NCBI RefSeq assembly: GCF_031143425.1
Contig: NC_090447.1
Location: 844,631,760-844,695,759 of the forward strand
Origin: Pleurodeles waltl
Lineage: Eukaryota; Chordata; Amphibia; Caudata; Salamandridae
DNA length: 64,000 nucleotides
Direction of reading: 5' to 3'
The position numbers and the translations under genes are program-made. Below, in pieces: positions 22,630 to 34,798 of the stretch. Numbering within the stretch: position 1 is the first letter of the stretch; every line of letters begins with the position of its first letter. The notes beneath the pieces were generated by a model that had not been told where the DNA came from, did no database searches, and saw nothing but the letters and a program-made list of their open reading frames with translations.

Positions 22630-23392
22630 ATTAATCCAAACACTAAGGCTGTGTGCAGTTGCAGTTGGATACAGAGCCTGGCCTTCGGCCAAGCTATATG
22701 TTAATCCAAACACTAAGGCTGTGTGCCGTGGAAGTTGGCAGCAGAGCCTGGCCTTTGGCCAGGCCCTAAAGCCAACCCCTATAATCACCCAACCCTGCGC
22801 AGTGCACAGCCTTTGCCCATGTGCAGCAGGTGTGGGCTAGAAGGACTGGCCTGCGGCAATGCATGCAGCCAACCCCTATATCAACCATACCCTGCAAGGC
22901 TCCCCCTCCTCAGGCCAATCTCAGCCCCAGAGACTCCATCCCCTAGGGCCCTGCCCAAACATAGTGGGGGGCTGTGCAGCCCCCCTCCCCAGGCCAATCT
23001 CAGCCCCAGGAACCCGACCCCCCATGGCGCAGTCTAATTATTCATTTTTGGGGAGGAGGGGTGCCGCATGGCACCACCCTCACCAGGGGTGATCTTGGCT
23101 CCGGAGACCCCATCCCCTAGGGCCCTGCCTAAACCTTTTTTTTTTTAGGTGGGGGCCACCTCCAAGATTGGCCCAAGTACTCCATCTGCCGGAGCCTGGC
23201 CTAATGATAGCTTTTTTTGGGGAGAGGGGGCCATGTGGCCCCCTTCTCCATTGCCAATCTTGGCCCGAGGGACCCCATCCCCTCCGGCCCAGCCTAAATA
23301 TATTTTTTTTAGGGGAGGGGAGCCACGTGGTCCCCCTCCGAAGGCTGATCTTGATCCCAGGGACCTGACCTACATGGCCCAGCGATGTGACC
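22630..23392. repeat. GC-rich tandem arrays, unit 2
   Basis: This is the counterpart of 14098-14860. Open frames follow the repeat period and are not credible genes. Confidence 0.65.
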
Positions 23393-23459
23393 TGGGTGCC
23401 TCACACAAGACAGGTGGCGGTACCTGTGGCTGCGAAGGGCTAGGTCCCCCCCCCCACAT

Positions 23460-24180
23460 TAAAATTAACAATGCCCCAGGGACTTGGCCCACGCAGGGGG
23501 CTTCAGAATTATGAAGCACAGGAGCCCGTTCTTCTTTTTTAAAACATTTTCACCGGATCAGTGGATCCACTGTGACTCGTGGCAAAAATGTAAAAAAAAA
23601 ATCCTTTTCAGTCTGTAGGGTCCCTTTGGCATGACAGCACCAGAGCTAAGGGGTCACGGTGTGCATACCCTGGACCCTTTTCTTTATCTTTAACCTTTTT
23701 TCTGGAGTCTCAATATGGCTGCCAACACTTCCTTGTTAAAGTGTTGGTAGCCAATCAGATCTCAGCACGAGATCGGGAGGGGTCGCGAATCCTTCGAGTC
23801 CCTATATATACAAATTTGGATTTTCTTTAATTTCACAAAAACTACTGAATAGATTCACACCAAATAACATAAGGCCTCTTTCTGGACCAAGGGCTACTTT
23901 TCTGCTAAATTTGGTGTAATTCTGTCCAGTGGTTCGGGCACTATTATTGTTCAAAATCGCTATGAAAAAAAGAATGAAGTGCTTTGGGACCCCCTCTTTT
24001 TCTCAGCCCCCCCTTGACAGATGATGCCAAAACTTTCCAGACAGCAACGAAAATGAGGGTAAAAGTTCTTTGAAACATTTCATGAAGATTTGTCAACCAG
24101 CGCCAATGTTATTGGCAAAACGAAAATTGCTTTTTCTATAGAAACTACGTCCTAACAATAACTACCCAGTGATGGTCACC
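23460..24180. repeat. Older internal duplication, copy B, unit 2
   Basis: This is the counterpart of 14930-15650. Confidence 0.55.
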
Positions 24181-24208
24181 ACTAGGTAATATCTATCTAT
24201 CTATATCC

Positions 24209-24215
24209 ATATATA

Positions 24216-24289
<74 letters not shown>
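24209..24289. repeat. AT dinucleotide microsatellite, unit 2
   Basis: The (AT)n tract is interrupted once near its left end (ATATTTAT). It is longer than the unit 1 copy. Confidence 0.9.
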
Positions 24290-24293
<4 letters not shown>

Positions 24294-25291
24294 CATACAT
24301 AAATACACACATATATATGTACATATCATTAAACAGTAGCTATAAATATATATACATATTAATTTTGTTTCCATTTTAAGTATATTTAACATTTTGAAAA
24401 AATTATTTAAAGCAGTAAATATTAATAAACAGCAGTAACAGTAATTATTTGTACATTATTTTCAGTGTAAAAAATGTGGTGCAGTCTTTTTCATGTTCGG
24501 AATGCAGCAACGGTCAAAGTGGAAGGATGATCCAGGGATGTAGCTTAGCATTTTAGGTAAGGGTATTCCTTTTGCAATTTCTAAGTAATAGTTGCGAGAT
24601 GGGTGGGTTGTTAGTATGGTTAGTGATGGCTGGCTTGCTCAGTAAAAGTGGGCTTGTTTACCAGATTATGTCAATTGCTCTAGTTAATACAATACGTGCA
24701 TTAGGTGCTAGTGTTAAGTGTACTGATTCTTTAAATAACTGTTTTGTTGACAGTATAGTGTGATTACGTTTTATAGAGTTTCAACGGCTATTGTGTTTTT
24801 TTGAGTTTGGTAACTGTTTTTAAGTTCGTGATGTACATTTATTGTTTACCAGTAATGCTAGACTATTGAAAAGAAGAAATATTTCTACAATGTTGTGTTT
24901 CTTTAATTTTACAAAGAAAATGGTTTGGATTTTTTTATATCCTAAGTTTAATATTCACTTCGTTTTTCTTCGGTTTTCCCAGAGGATCATTTCTTATTTT
25001 TAAATATATTTTTTAGGTTTTGGAACGATTCCAGGGGTATTATATGGACAAGTTTGAAGGATTTTCCTTTTTATATTTATGTTTTTGCTTTTTGGGGGAT
25101 TGTGTGACTTTGCATTCAGGCTTGTGGACCGCGCTTGCACTGTGTAACCATCTTATCAAAATTGAAATGCTTGTTAAGATATAAGTTTTATAATTAACTT
25201 ATTTATGTTGATGTGTGATACTTTTAGGTTGCTATAGTACTTTGCTACTACATTTTGCTGTATATTTTTCTTTTGCATTTGGAGTAATACT

Positions 25292-25610
25292 ATTGTATAA
25301 GAAATTGAGCCTCTACTTGGCAGGTGCACCCTGTCCAAGTAGGGACCACAATCCTAGGCATGGTATGTCAGATATGCAACCTAAAATAACCTGTGCTCAC
25401 ACTATGGTAGCTTGGCTCAGTACAGTCAGGCTTAACTTAAGGGGCAATGTGTAACATATTTGTTCAATACCTAATTACGGTGACAGTGAAATACACCACA
25501 AGAAGTCACCACACCAGTTTAGAAAAAATAGGTAATATGTATCTGAATGAAAGAAGACCAAAATGGCAAAAGTCCAAAAAGTAGAATTCGAAATATGAAT
25601 TTGTACATAT
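25292..25610 (-). repeat. Fragment of long dispersed repeat, reverse orientation, unit 2
   Basis: This is the counterpart of 16740-17058. The repeat appears to resume after the MITE, from 25752 to about 25900. Confidence 0.6.
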
Positions 25611-25613
25611 TAA

Positions 25614-25748
25614 GGCCCATATTTATACTTTTTTAGCGCTGCATTTGCGTCGTTTTTTGACGCAAAATCGGCGTATTTTGTAAGTTTGCGCCGATTTTGC
25701 GTCAAAAAACGACGCAAATGCGGTGCTAAAAAAGTATAAATATGGGCC
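25614..25748. mobile_element. Intact Harbinger-type foldback MITE with TAA TSD
   Basis: This 135-base element begins GGCCCATATTTATAC, ends GTATAAATATGGGCC, and is flanked by TAA at 25611-25613 and 25749-25751. It folds almost end to end: the left arm (AGCGCTGCATTTGCGTCG, then TTTTGACGCAAAATCGGCG) is complemented on the right around a TATTTTGTAAGTTT centre. The TAA duplication and TIR fit PIF/Harbinger non-autonomous elements. It has no coding capacity. Confidence 0.85.
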
Positions 25749-25751
25749 TAA

Positions 25752-26380
25752 ATGTGAAAACAGTGCTTAGAAGTCACTAACAGCAGTCAAAAGGTTACTT
25801 GAAGTTGTGAGGTACCAGTGCAAATCCAAAATCCAGGCTGACTGCAATGGACGGTAGGCTGGCTAAAAAACCTGTGCAGGGCCCGCTGAAACCATACCTT
25901 TCATGAAGCAAAGCATCAACAGTGAAGGAACAATGCACCAGTATTTTCCACGCAGTTGGGTCACTGCATCACCGTCAGGCTCCACTGAAGTGAATGCAAA
26001 GAATTATCATCGAGGTACACAGACTTTGAATCTGCTGACATCAAGCAGCCTCGATGTTGGAGTCAAGGAAGTGATGCATCTGAATTTCTCCAGCACTCAC
26101 GGTGATGAGTAAAACTCACAGATGAAGAAGGAGAGTTGCAGGCTGTCTTTGAAGTCCCTGAGGTTGCAGGAGGACAGGGTGCAAGCCAAGAAGCCCTTGG
26201 AGAACCTTCGGTACAAGGATGTAGAGAACAGGTCCAGTTGTTCTCACCACAGGCAATCTCCAACTTCCAGCACATCACCTCTAAGCACCTCACTACCCTC
26301 CACTGAAGCTGGGGCAAGGTAACCAAGATCCTATGGGCATACGCCCCAGGCCCCGCACAATCTGAGCCCATGGCAGACCT
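25752..26380. repeat. Dispersed repeat continuation leading into LINE
   Basis: The first 150 bases continue the repeat interrupted by the MITE. The rest, to about 26380, has short open frames without family features and merges into LINE sequence. Confidence 0.4.
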
Positions 26381-26394
26381 CAGCCACCCGTCCA

Positions 26395-28990
26395 AAACTT
26401 CACCACCTGGATCACCAAATCTGCAGACAGAGATGCCCTGCTGAAACCAGCTAAAACCAACAACTCCAAGCCAACGCTATGGTACACTCCGGAGTTCAGA
26501 AACTCCAAACGCAACTGGCACCAACTCGAGAAACAATGGTGCATGACCACAGACCCATCCGACAGAGCCACTGACAAGGCAGCCCTCAACAACTACCACC
26601 ACTACATCAAGATTGCAAAAAGAGCACCAGTCACTGCTCGCATTGACACCAGAGCCAACCACACAAAAGAAATATTCTGAATCATCAAGGAATTTTCGAA
26701 CCCGGTAGCCACAGAGACGATCATCCACCCATCCCAGGAACTCTGCGACACCCTCTCGCACTTTTACAGCAAGATCCCCACCATATACAACAATTTCAAC
26801 CCCCAACCCTCCACCTCCAGCCTAGACAACATCTCTCAAGTGGGAAATTCCAGTCACACGATAACCTTCTGGTTCCCAATTACCACACAGACTACAGCAG
26901 TCATCATGCCATCCATCCACTCCGGGGCACCCATTGACCCCTGCCCCCGCCGGCTTTTCAACCTCGGAGCCAACAATACTAGCACAGAAGCCACCTCATC
27001 CTCAACACCTCCATCTCCACAGCAACATTCCCGGATGAATGGAAGCACCTAGAGGTCAAACCCCTCCTAAAGAAACCCTACACTGACCACAGCAATCTCA
27101 AAAACTGCAGACTGATTTCCCTGCTCCCTTTCCTGGCCAAAGTGCTTGAGAAAGCCATCAACCAACAGCTATCTGACTACCTAAAAAGAAAGCCTTCTCA
27201 ACATACATGCATGTAAAAGGTTACTTGAGCATGCAATCTTCACGGTAGAGTAGCTGTCCTTCTTTACACCTCGCAATCAGGATTCTGTGACAGCCATAGC
27301 TCGGAGACTGAACTGATCAACGCCACAGATGACATCAGGACCCTCCTCAACCGAGGAGAGTTGGAAGCTCTGATCCTTCTGGACCTCTCTTCAGCCTTCA
27401 ATACAGTCTCCCACCACAGTCTCCTCAACAGACTCCACAACATAGGCATTCAACAAGACGCCCTTAGGTGGTTTGCCTCTTTCTTCCCGGCCTCACGCAG
27501 AGCATCTGCCTTCCTCCCTTCACTTCTATACCCAAGAACATCACCTGTGGTGTACACCAAGGATCCTACCTTAGCCCAACCCTGTTCAACATCTACATGA
27601 CTCCCCTCAGACATCGTCAGATTCTATGGACTCAATATAGTCTCCTATGCCAACTACACTCAACTAATCCTCTCACTTACCGAAACCCGCACAACACCAA
27701 AGGCAACTTCCGCAATGATATGACCAAAGTAGCAACATGGATGAAAAACAGCTGCCTCAAACTAAACACCAACAAAACAGAAGTCCTCATCTTCGGAAAG
27801 AACACCTCTGTATTGATCCACAGCTGGTGGCCAGCAGGACTGGGACTAACGCCCTCTCCATCAGACCACGTTCGAAACCTCAGCATCATCCTTGACTGCC
27901 AAGCATCCATGAATCGTCAAGTAAACTCAGTCGCCTCCTTCTTCTTCTACATTTATGCATGCTCAGCCAAATTCTCAAATGGATCCCTACCAACACCAGA
28001 AAGACAGTCATGCGCTCCCTGGTCAGCAGCCCCCTCAACTATTTCAACACTCTCTACACTGGAGTGTCTTTGCTGCTACTTAAAGACTCAGGGCAGAGCC
28101 TCCTTGCACAACATTAGCGTAATTTATTTTTACACTAATGTGGCTCAACAAGGCCTAAATCGCTGCATGCATTCCTCCACTTTGTAACCCTTTGAGCTAC
28201 ATTATACCTGCTCCAGGCATAATGTATGCAAAGGGGGCATTTTCCTATTAGGGAGGGGCCGACAAAATGTCACAAAGAAATGTAAGAGATTTCTTTGTGT
28301 CATTCTTTTTGGCTCTGAGCTGGTGTTAAAAGGAGGCTCAAATTGGTTTCCTATGGATGCTTTGCAGGATTAGTGTCAGAATGTTTTACGCTCATCCTGC
28401 ACAGCGCCAAACTCGCATACAAAATTCTGATGCTAGTTCTCTAACTACTGCCATGGTGCGCTGTATATTAAATATGTCACACACATGATGGTGTTAGGGA
28501 GACACTAAGGGGCACAAGAAAAGTGGCGCTGCACTTGATGCAGTGCCACTTTCCATAAATCTGCCCCTCAGACTCTACAAAACACCACAGCCAGACTCAT
28601 CCTCAACCTCCCCAAGCACTCAAGCATCACCCCACACCTCAGGAACCTCCACTGGCTCCCTGTCTAGAAGAGATGCCAATTCAAAATTCTCACACTCTCA
28701 TATAAGGCTCTCCACAACCTAGGGTCATCCTACATCAATGATCAACTGATCTTTTATGCTCCACCTCCCTAATCTTCGCACACACACCTGCATCCATTGC
28801 AGCCACAGCAGAGGCCACTCTTTCTCCTGCAGAGAAGCCAAGTCCTGGAACAGCCTGCACCTCCAGCTCTGAACAGCTCCCTCCCTAGTGGACTTCAGAA
28901 GGAGACTCAAGACGTAGATTTTCGACTGAGATATGGCACCCTCAGTGCCGAGATACCCTTAGGGGTGATAGTGGTGTGGTTTACAAATGC
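26395..28990 (+). pseudogene. CR1/L2-like LINE ORF2 remnant
   Basis: Fragments appear in order: the post-endonuclease linker (LWYTPEFRNSKRNWHQLEKQW), the reverse-transcriptase start (LSDYLKRK region after 27150), the first catalytic box LDLSSAFNTVSH (27376-27411, Asp kept), GVHQGS near 27550, and the second box as YANY (27646-27657). The YADD aspartates are replaced there. The C-terminal LHWLPV segment lies near 28650, and a 3' end with TGATTGATTGAC near 28990. Multiple frameshifts and stops, and a 475-base insertion at 28092-28566, break it. It cannot encode an active enzyme. CR1 versus L2 is not resolved. Confidence 0.75.
28092..28566. mobile_element. Non-autonomous insertion inside the LINE
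   Basis: LINE coding sequence stops at 28091 and resumes at 28567, with CTCAG at both borders (28087-28091 and 28567-28571). The insert starts GGCAGAG and ends TCTGCCC, giving short inverted ends. It contains no gene. The family is not assigned. Confidence 0.5.
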
Positions 28991-30231
28991 TATGATTGAT
29001 TGACTGACATGTTAGGGCAATTACCTTTTTGATTTCAAAGGTAAATTGTGCATTGGTAGTGTTCTTTATATGTAAAGTAAGGTTTTGGAAATATCTACAG
29101 AAAGCCTGATTACAATAGTAATAACTGCATTGTATTGATGTGTAAGGATATATTTTAAGGAATGTTTGAATTATTGGCTGTTCATATCAATAACTATTTG
29201 TTGTGTGGCAGTAGGTAGGATTTTTTTCTTTACAATTGTTAGTAATTCTGGGTATTTGATGCTTAGCTTATTTGTATAACTGCATAAATTGGTTTTATTT
29301 TAGTATTTTGATTCTGCCCATGAAATATATAACTCTGGGTAAAAGGTGGCAGATAAGATACTACCCATTCACTAGGTGGTGCACTGTACTAGAGTTAGTG
29401 TGCTATTTGTTTTGCAATAAACAATAACATCTTTTTTCATTATTTTTATCACCATTGAGAATAAAGTTCTGCTTGTGCAGTTATTTTTAGGTGGCCATGA
29501 ATATCTATCTTCACAAAACTTATTTTTGTTCTTGTGGTTTGCTGTACAGTTCTTCTGCTACTCAGAATTAATGTTTGTAAGTGTGATTTAAAGGCAGCTA
29601 TCTCCTTGCTTTCTTAGGAACGGTAGAATTTGATGGCCTGATTTATATTTTGGCAATATGTATACTCTGTTGGAATAGTGATGGAGAACAAGTGCCATCA
29701 AGATAAAGGTCCACCCTCCAAATTTAAAAGCGGGCAGACATTAGGTTTAATCACCGCAGAGACTACTCCATCGCTGCTGTGATTAATACCCTCCGATGGC
29801 CCTGTGGAGTAAGTATCATCAGAGGCATACCTCTAACTCCACCCACCTAATTTACAATGGCAGAAGTAGAGGTCGGTTTTCACTGACACTCATCTTCAGG
29901 CAGACACTGTAAGTAAGGGAAAAATAAATATGCCCCAGGGGTGGGGACTCCCAAGGTGAGAGAAGCATATGTATTTTTTATTTACATAAAGAAAATTCCG
30001 CTTCAGGATTTCCTTTTTGAAAATAAAAACGAAAGAGTTTAATGCAGGGCTCCATCATGTTGACAGAGCCCAGGACCAAAATGTGAACAGCATTGACAGG
30101 AACTGCCATGATGGCTGTTCTTGCCAATGCTTTAGAAATGATTGCCAGCTTGGTGGTCATTTCTAAAATAGATGTGCAGCACCTCCATGGGGGTCATGGA
30201 GTAATTTACTTAAAGGAGAAATGGGCATATA
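28991..30231. other. AT-rich sequence with decayed repeat
   Basis: There is no coding signal. The part from about 29630 to 29940 (GGCCTGATTTATATTTTGGC to AAATATGCCCC) looks like a decayed MITE-type element, but I cannot define its ends. Confidence 0.3.
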
Positions 30232-30232
30232 G

Positions 30233-30706
30233 GGCCTGATTACGAGTTCGGTGGATGGTTTTACCCATCCACTGAACTTCCAATGGGGAGGTTGCTGCCA
30301 ATGTGGCTACCTCTCCGCTGGGCCCATTACGAGTTTCTGGCTAGGTCTATAGGTGGAAACCTGAGTTTCCACCCGCCGGCCTAGCACGAAACACCCTACA
30401 GCATTGTCTCCAGCTCCTAATCGAGCCAGCGGCAAAGCTGCAGGAGACAGTGAACATTGCAACTGTGCATGCCAAGTGCACCCCTTCTCTGCTAGCCTTT
30501 TAATGGCAGTGCTACCACCATGAAATCGCTGGCAAAGAATTAAGTCATAATCCTCAGGGCAGCGCTGCTTGCAGCGCTGCCCTGGCGGCTCAGGACCGCC
30601 ACAACCGCCAGTCCACCGGGATCTCTGATCCTGGCAGTGCTGGCGGTCCGACCGCGGCATGATGGATGTTATATGGAGCTTAGACCGCCAAGTTCGTAAT
30701 GAGGCC
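30233..30706. mobile_element. Harbinger-related MITE
   Basis: The left end GGCCTGATTACGAGTTCGGT and the complement of the right end, GGCCTCATTACGAACTTGGC, form TIRs. They match the ends of the Harbinger at 39631-47865 (GGCCCTCATTAY then TTGGYGGT). The interior contains GCGGT/ACCGC-type motifs and a GC-rich foldback (GGGCAGCGCTGCTTGCAGCG). I find no clear 3-base target duplication. Confidence 0.65.
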
Positions 30707-31276
30707 CCCAGTCTTTTAAAATTGTTCTTGTTGGTGCTACAGAGCCAGTGCTTGTTTTATTTAAGACTTGCACTATATTAAAAATGTGTACTTCAGTTAT
30801 ATGAAGACTAGGCCTGGGTGGACCTTGCAGAGTTCTGAATTCTGTGGTGAGGGCCAAAACAAAAACTCCCCAAGCTTCCATGGAATTCCACCAGCAGATG
30901 CCTTGTTTTTTACATATAGGAGCACAATGCACGTTCTTGCACTGAAAAACAGTGCTTGAACACGCCACGTGGTTTTCATATGTGCAACTATTTTGATTTC
31001 TTCTGTTTATGTGCATGGTTCTGTGACCCTATATTGAATCCACCCTTAATCTTTTCAATCCGCCACCTATTTAATTCATCCACCCTTCATTTCCCCTTTT
31101 ACATCAGTGTGAGTCTTTGTGTTTGTGTATTTTACATTTTTGCAGTTGTTTTTTAGTTTTTTATGACTTTTGGTACTTTTTTGGTTTTCTTTTTACTTCT
31201 TTAGTTTTTCCTTCCTTCTCCTATTTCTTCACTTTTTTGCGACCCAGCACCATGGCGGAGTAGGGCGGAAGAAGGA
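30707..31276. other. Non-coding sequence
   Basis: Around 30800-30900 there is a CCATGGAATTCCAC word shared with the inverted repeat near 61007-61020, suggesting a related repeat fragment. T-rich sequence follows to 31230. No gene is seen. Confidence 0.3.
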
Positions 31277-33018
31277 ATGGCAGTGCCAGTGCGGGGTGCA
31301 GCCCCATCCAATTTTTTCCGAGGCGGAGATGGCAGTCGACAGGAATTGACACACCGCTGGGCGGACATACTGTACAAAGAGCTGGACCTGCTTGACCTGC
31401 TGGGCGTCGAGATGTTAAGGCTTGGTGAGTAAATATTTATTTGTTATGTGTATCCTGCAAAGCTACTTTTTTTTCAAATGGCATGCTGCTCACACTAAGA
31501 GGTAAGTTAAGTTTATGTTACAATGAATATTATCTGATTCAGTTTGAGTTAGCCTGGTGCTCGAGGCTACCTAATCGTAATCATCGGGGCTCGCGTGGGC
31601 TGCTTATTTAGGAAGCCATGCAGACTCCTGTGTCCTGTCACTAAAATAGTGATAGTAGTAGTAAGCAATATCAGTGAGTTAGTGTTCCCTGTGATTTTTT
31701 ATGTAGCTCATACAGTCCCAATTGCAATCTCCCAGTGATGTGTAGCATGCATCTATGCATTGAAAAGGGAGACAGAGTTGGCCCATCAAAGTTGGTTGAG
31801 AAGCAAAGATTATTTGTTGCAATGCATTAGTAATTCCAAATATAGTTTAGGAAATTTGGAATAGGGCTAAAGCTTTGGAAATAATCAGGTCAGCGTGATA
31901 CTAGTAATATAGACGATTTGATTTGGAAAAGAACAATGTTACTGCATTTGCCTTTGCTTGTCAAATTACTTTTTGGGAGATTAACTGTACCACAAATCTA
32001 TTTTTTTATCTTCTTTATTTATTACCTCAGCACCCAAAGGCAAAAAGAGGGCTTCAGAGGTGGGTCAGGGAGATGGGGTGCAACCACCAGTGCGGCAGCT
32101 GGCAGATCAGCTAACCCCAGTAAGTCCTCCTGTTATAGTATTATTATTTCTCTACATTTTACCTTTTCCCATTTAGAATAATTTTACCTTTTTTGTACTG
32201 TGCCTGTCTCCTTTTTTAACTACTTATCTCCATTCTATCTAAGGCTTCTTATATTCTTCATATCCCTGCATTATCCTGTTTTTTTCTATATTTCATGTTT
32301 CTGAAGCTGACCTCCTCCTGTTTGTACTAAACTGTAGCTTTCATCTGCTTTTTTCAAAAGCTTTCCCTCTCTCTTATATGTCTTGTGGACTTAGACTATA
32401 AGACTAAGAGAACAGATTTTAGGACAGTTACTCCACTGTGAAGATTGCATGCCCAAGTAACCTTTTATATACATGTATGTTGAGAAGGCTTCCTTTTTCT
32501 TGCTCATGCTCAAACAGTAAAATGAGAGAGTGGCCATGGTCATGGTGGATCCCCCCAATGGTGTTTTGTATGTATTATTCATGTATACAGTAGTATACCA
32601 CACCAGCAATTTCGATGACAGTGCAGCATGGCTGGAAAGTAGTATGAGAACAGTCCTATAGCATTTGCCAACCAAGACCTCACCATATGTCCTTGATTGA
32701 CCAATTATGACACCCCTTCATTGTAATTCAGTGACTTAGCTCTGCCTCTCCATTACAAAATGTTTGTGGTTGCCTTGGCTTGACTACCTGACTTTTCTAA
32801 CATAGCTAACAAACAAAATGCCTGAAGTGAATTATAGAAGAGAACAGAACAGTAGTGATTCATTGCAGTTGTATTTTGTTGAAATAACAAGGGGGGGGGG
32901 GTGTTATCTCACATCTAAAATGTGTAACTTTTTTTCCTCCCACACCAACCACCAATGCCAGCCCAGCAGCAGCACCAGTGAGCCAGACTTGGAAGTGGTT
33001 GAAGGGGGGAAACGGTGA
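31277..33018 (+). CDS. Predicted three-exon gene, 97 codons, unrecognised
   Basis: Exons 31277-31424, 32031-32119 and 32962-33018 join in frame, with GT donors (GTGAGT, GTAAGT) and AG acceptors (CCTCAG, TGCCAG), from ATG to TGA. The protein starts MAVPVRGAAPSNFFRGGDG. It has an amphipathic leucine-rich segment (LYKELDLLDLLGVEMLRL), then a basic APKGKKRAS stretch and a Ser/Glu-rich tail. An earlier ATG at 31251 runs straight into TAG, so I chose 31277. Three in-frame junctions make chance less likely, but I recognise no family. It may be a transposon gene whose further exons lie at 34799-35670. Confidence 0.35.
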
Positions 33019-33224
33019 CACCAAGGACAGGCATTGGTAAATCATATTGCTTGCTTATTGACAATTATTATTATATTTACTGCAAGAGCAATGCTTGTGA
33101 ACCTCCTGCTTTAGCAGCTATAGCGTGGGTTGAGTTCTTAATGGTGTCTTCTCTCTGCAACACAGCAGAAAAAAGCTCATAATGAAGAGTACAAATTATG
33201 GGTTAATGGATTAGGGAAAGAAGG

Positions 33225-33640
33225 ATAAGAAGGATGGACATTTAAAGATAGGATGGGTAAAATGGTATATGAGTGAAAGGATTTGTGGGTGGGTGAAAGG
33301 ATGCATAGATGGGTGATAGGAGATGCATGGGTGGGTGAAATGATCGATGAAAGGGTATATGGGAGAAAGGATGCTTCGGTTGGTGAAGGTTGGATGGGTA
33401 AAAGGATGCTCCGGTGGGTTAAAGGATTGGTGGATAGGTAACAGTGCGTGGCTAAATGGATGGATGAGTGAAAGGACGGTTGAAAGGGTCAATAAGTGAA
33501 TGCAGGGCTCAATGGGTAGATATATGGATGGATGTATTAGAATGGTGAAAGACTAAATGAGAGAATGTAAAGCTTAAATTGTGGTATCAAAGGGTAAATA
33601 GAACAATGAAAGGATAAATGGATAAATGTTTGGATGAAGA
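33225..33640. repeat. Degenerate GGATGGGTGAAA-type minisatellite
   Basis: Variants of GGATGGGTGAAAGG, GATGGGTGATAGG and GGATGGATGAG recur irregularly across about 400 bases. The complementary open frame is low-complexity Pro/His/Ser and not a gene. Confidence 0.6.
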
Positions 33641-34798
33641 AATAAGGGAGCTCTTCTAGAAAGGGACATGTTCACCTGCTTTGCTTGGTTATCAAAAGCT
33701 TTGGTTCAAAGTGAGGGGTATTTTAATTTTCTGTCTACTCCCTGAACTCACTGTATTTGTTAAGGAAGGCAGACATGTATCCTCGCATCCATCGTCATTC
33801 ATCACCTCCCTGCACATGGCTTTTAGTCACCCATTCCATAGTCTAACTGCAGCATGGTTCAATTCAGCAGTACAACAGCATTGTCTGTGCATGGTGCATC
33901 TACTTCAGTTAATGCAGCATTTACAAAGTTTTCACTGTATTGCAAACTGAAAACAAGGTGTTTTCCTTCCTTTCCAGGGCCCACTAAGTCACCTATGTCA
34001 TACTGTTATGCAGGAGTGAAATGGACACAATGATGATTCCCAACTTCCTTATGAATCAAGCAGACTCCAGAAAAAGTCACGCCTGACCCAATGGGACAAA
34101 GGGACGGACCTTGAGCAGGACCAGATCAGACTTCCTTTGTGAGATTTCAGGTGTCTTTTCAGGTTTCTGTAAATGTAAGAACAACCTTTACTATTACAAT
34201 ACTCAGGCAAACAGTTTTCCCAATTCTAAGTAATTTAAGCTGGATTTACCTAATGTCCCTTCTCTCTTTCTTCCGGTGATGGTTCCTGTAGGCCGAAATG
34301 GCTATGAAATACTTCTAGAATAAATTGAAGATAATTAGTTCTGCAGGTAATAATTGCAGATACATGTAAGTAATACCTACCTAAGTGCATTGGCTAAGTG
34401 AGCCTAATTGATCAAACATCAGTCTTTTACAGAATCAAGGTTCAAATCAAAGGTTCCTAAGATAATTCTGCTTTTGTTGTCCTGCAATTGTAAACATACA
34501 GTTTTGTATTAATCTAGCTATGAGTCACTCTGCAACAAGTAAGTCTGTGTATGCACTAACAGCTACCTTAATATGAATCCTCGTTTATATTTACACAGAT
34601 GCTGCTGGAAGCAATAATAAATATATATTTTTTCCTTTGAACAAAATAGCAGCAAAAATAAATGGTTGACTTTGCCATTCCTTTCAACAAGATCCTATCA
34701 GATAAGTAATTGTCTCTTGTCTTTTCAAAACAATTCACAAATGTTACCAATGTATCAGCTGTCTGCTTAAAATAATGTAATTTATTTTATCTTTTGCA
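33641..34798. other. AT-rich non-coding interval
   Basis: I see no supported gene, RNA or mobile element. It lies between the exon-like segments to either side and may be intron. Confidence 0.3.

Larger units (their letters stand above)
17265..25748. repeat. Tandem duplication, unit 2 (about 8.48 kb)
   Basis: This is a near-identical copy of 8737-17194. After its terminal MITE the sequence continues into dispersed repeat DNA (from 25749), unlike unit 1. That makes unit 2's right side the likely ancestral arrangement. Confidence 0.9.

Noticed and set aside
33211..33492. 93-codon - strand frame rich in His, Pro and Ser
   Set aside because: It is the complement of a degenerate GGATGGGTGAAA minisatellite.
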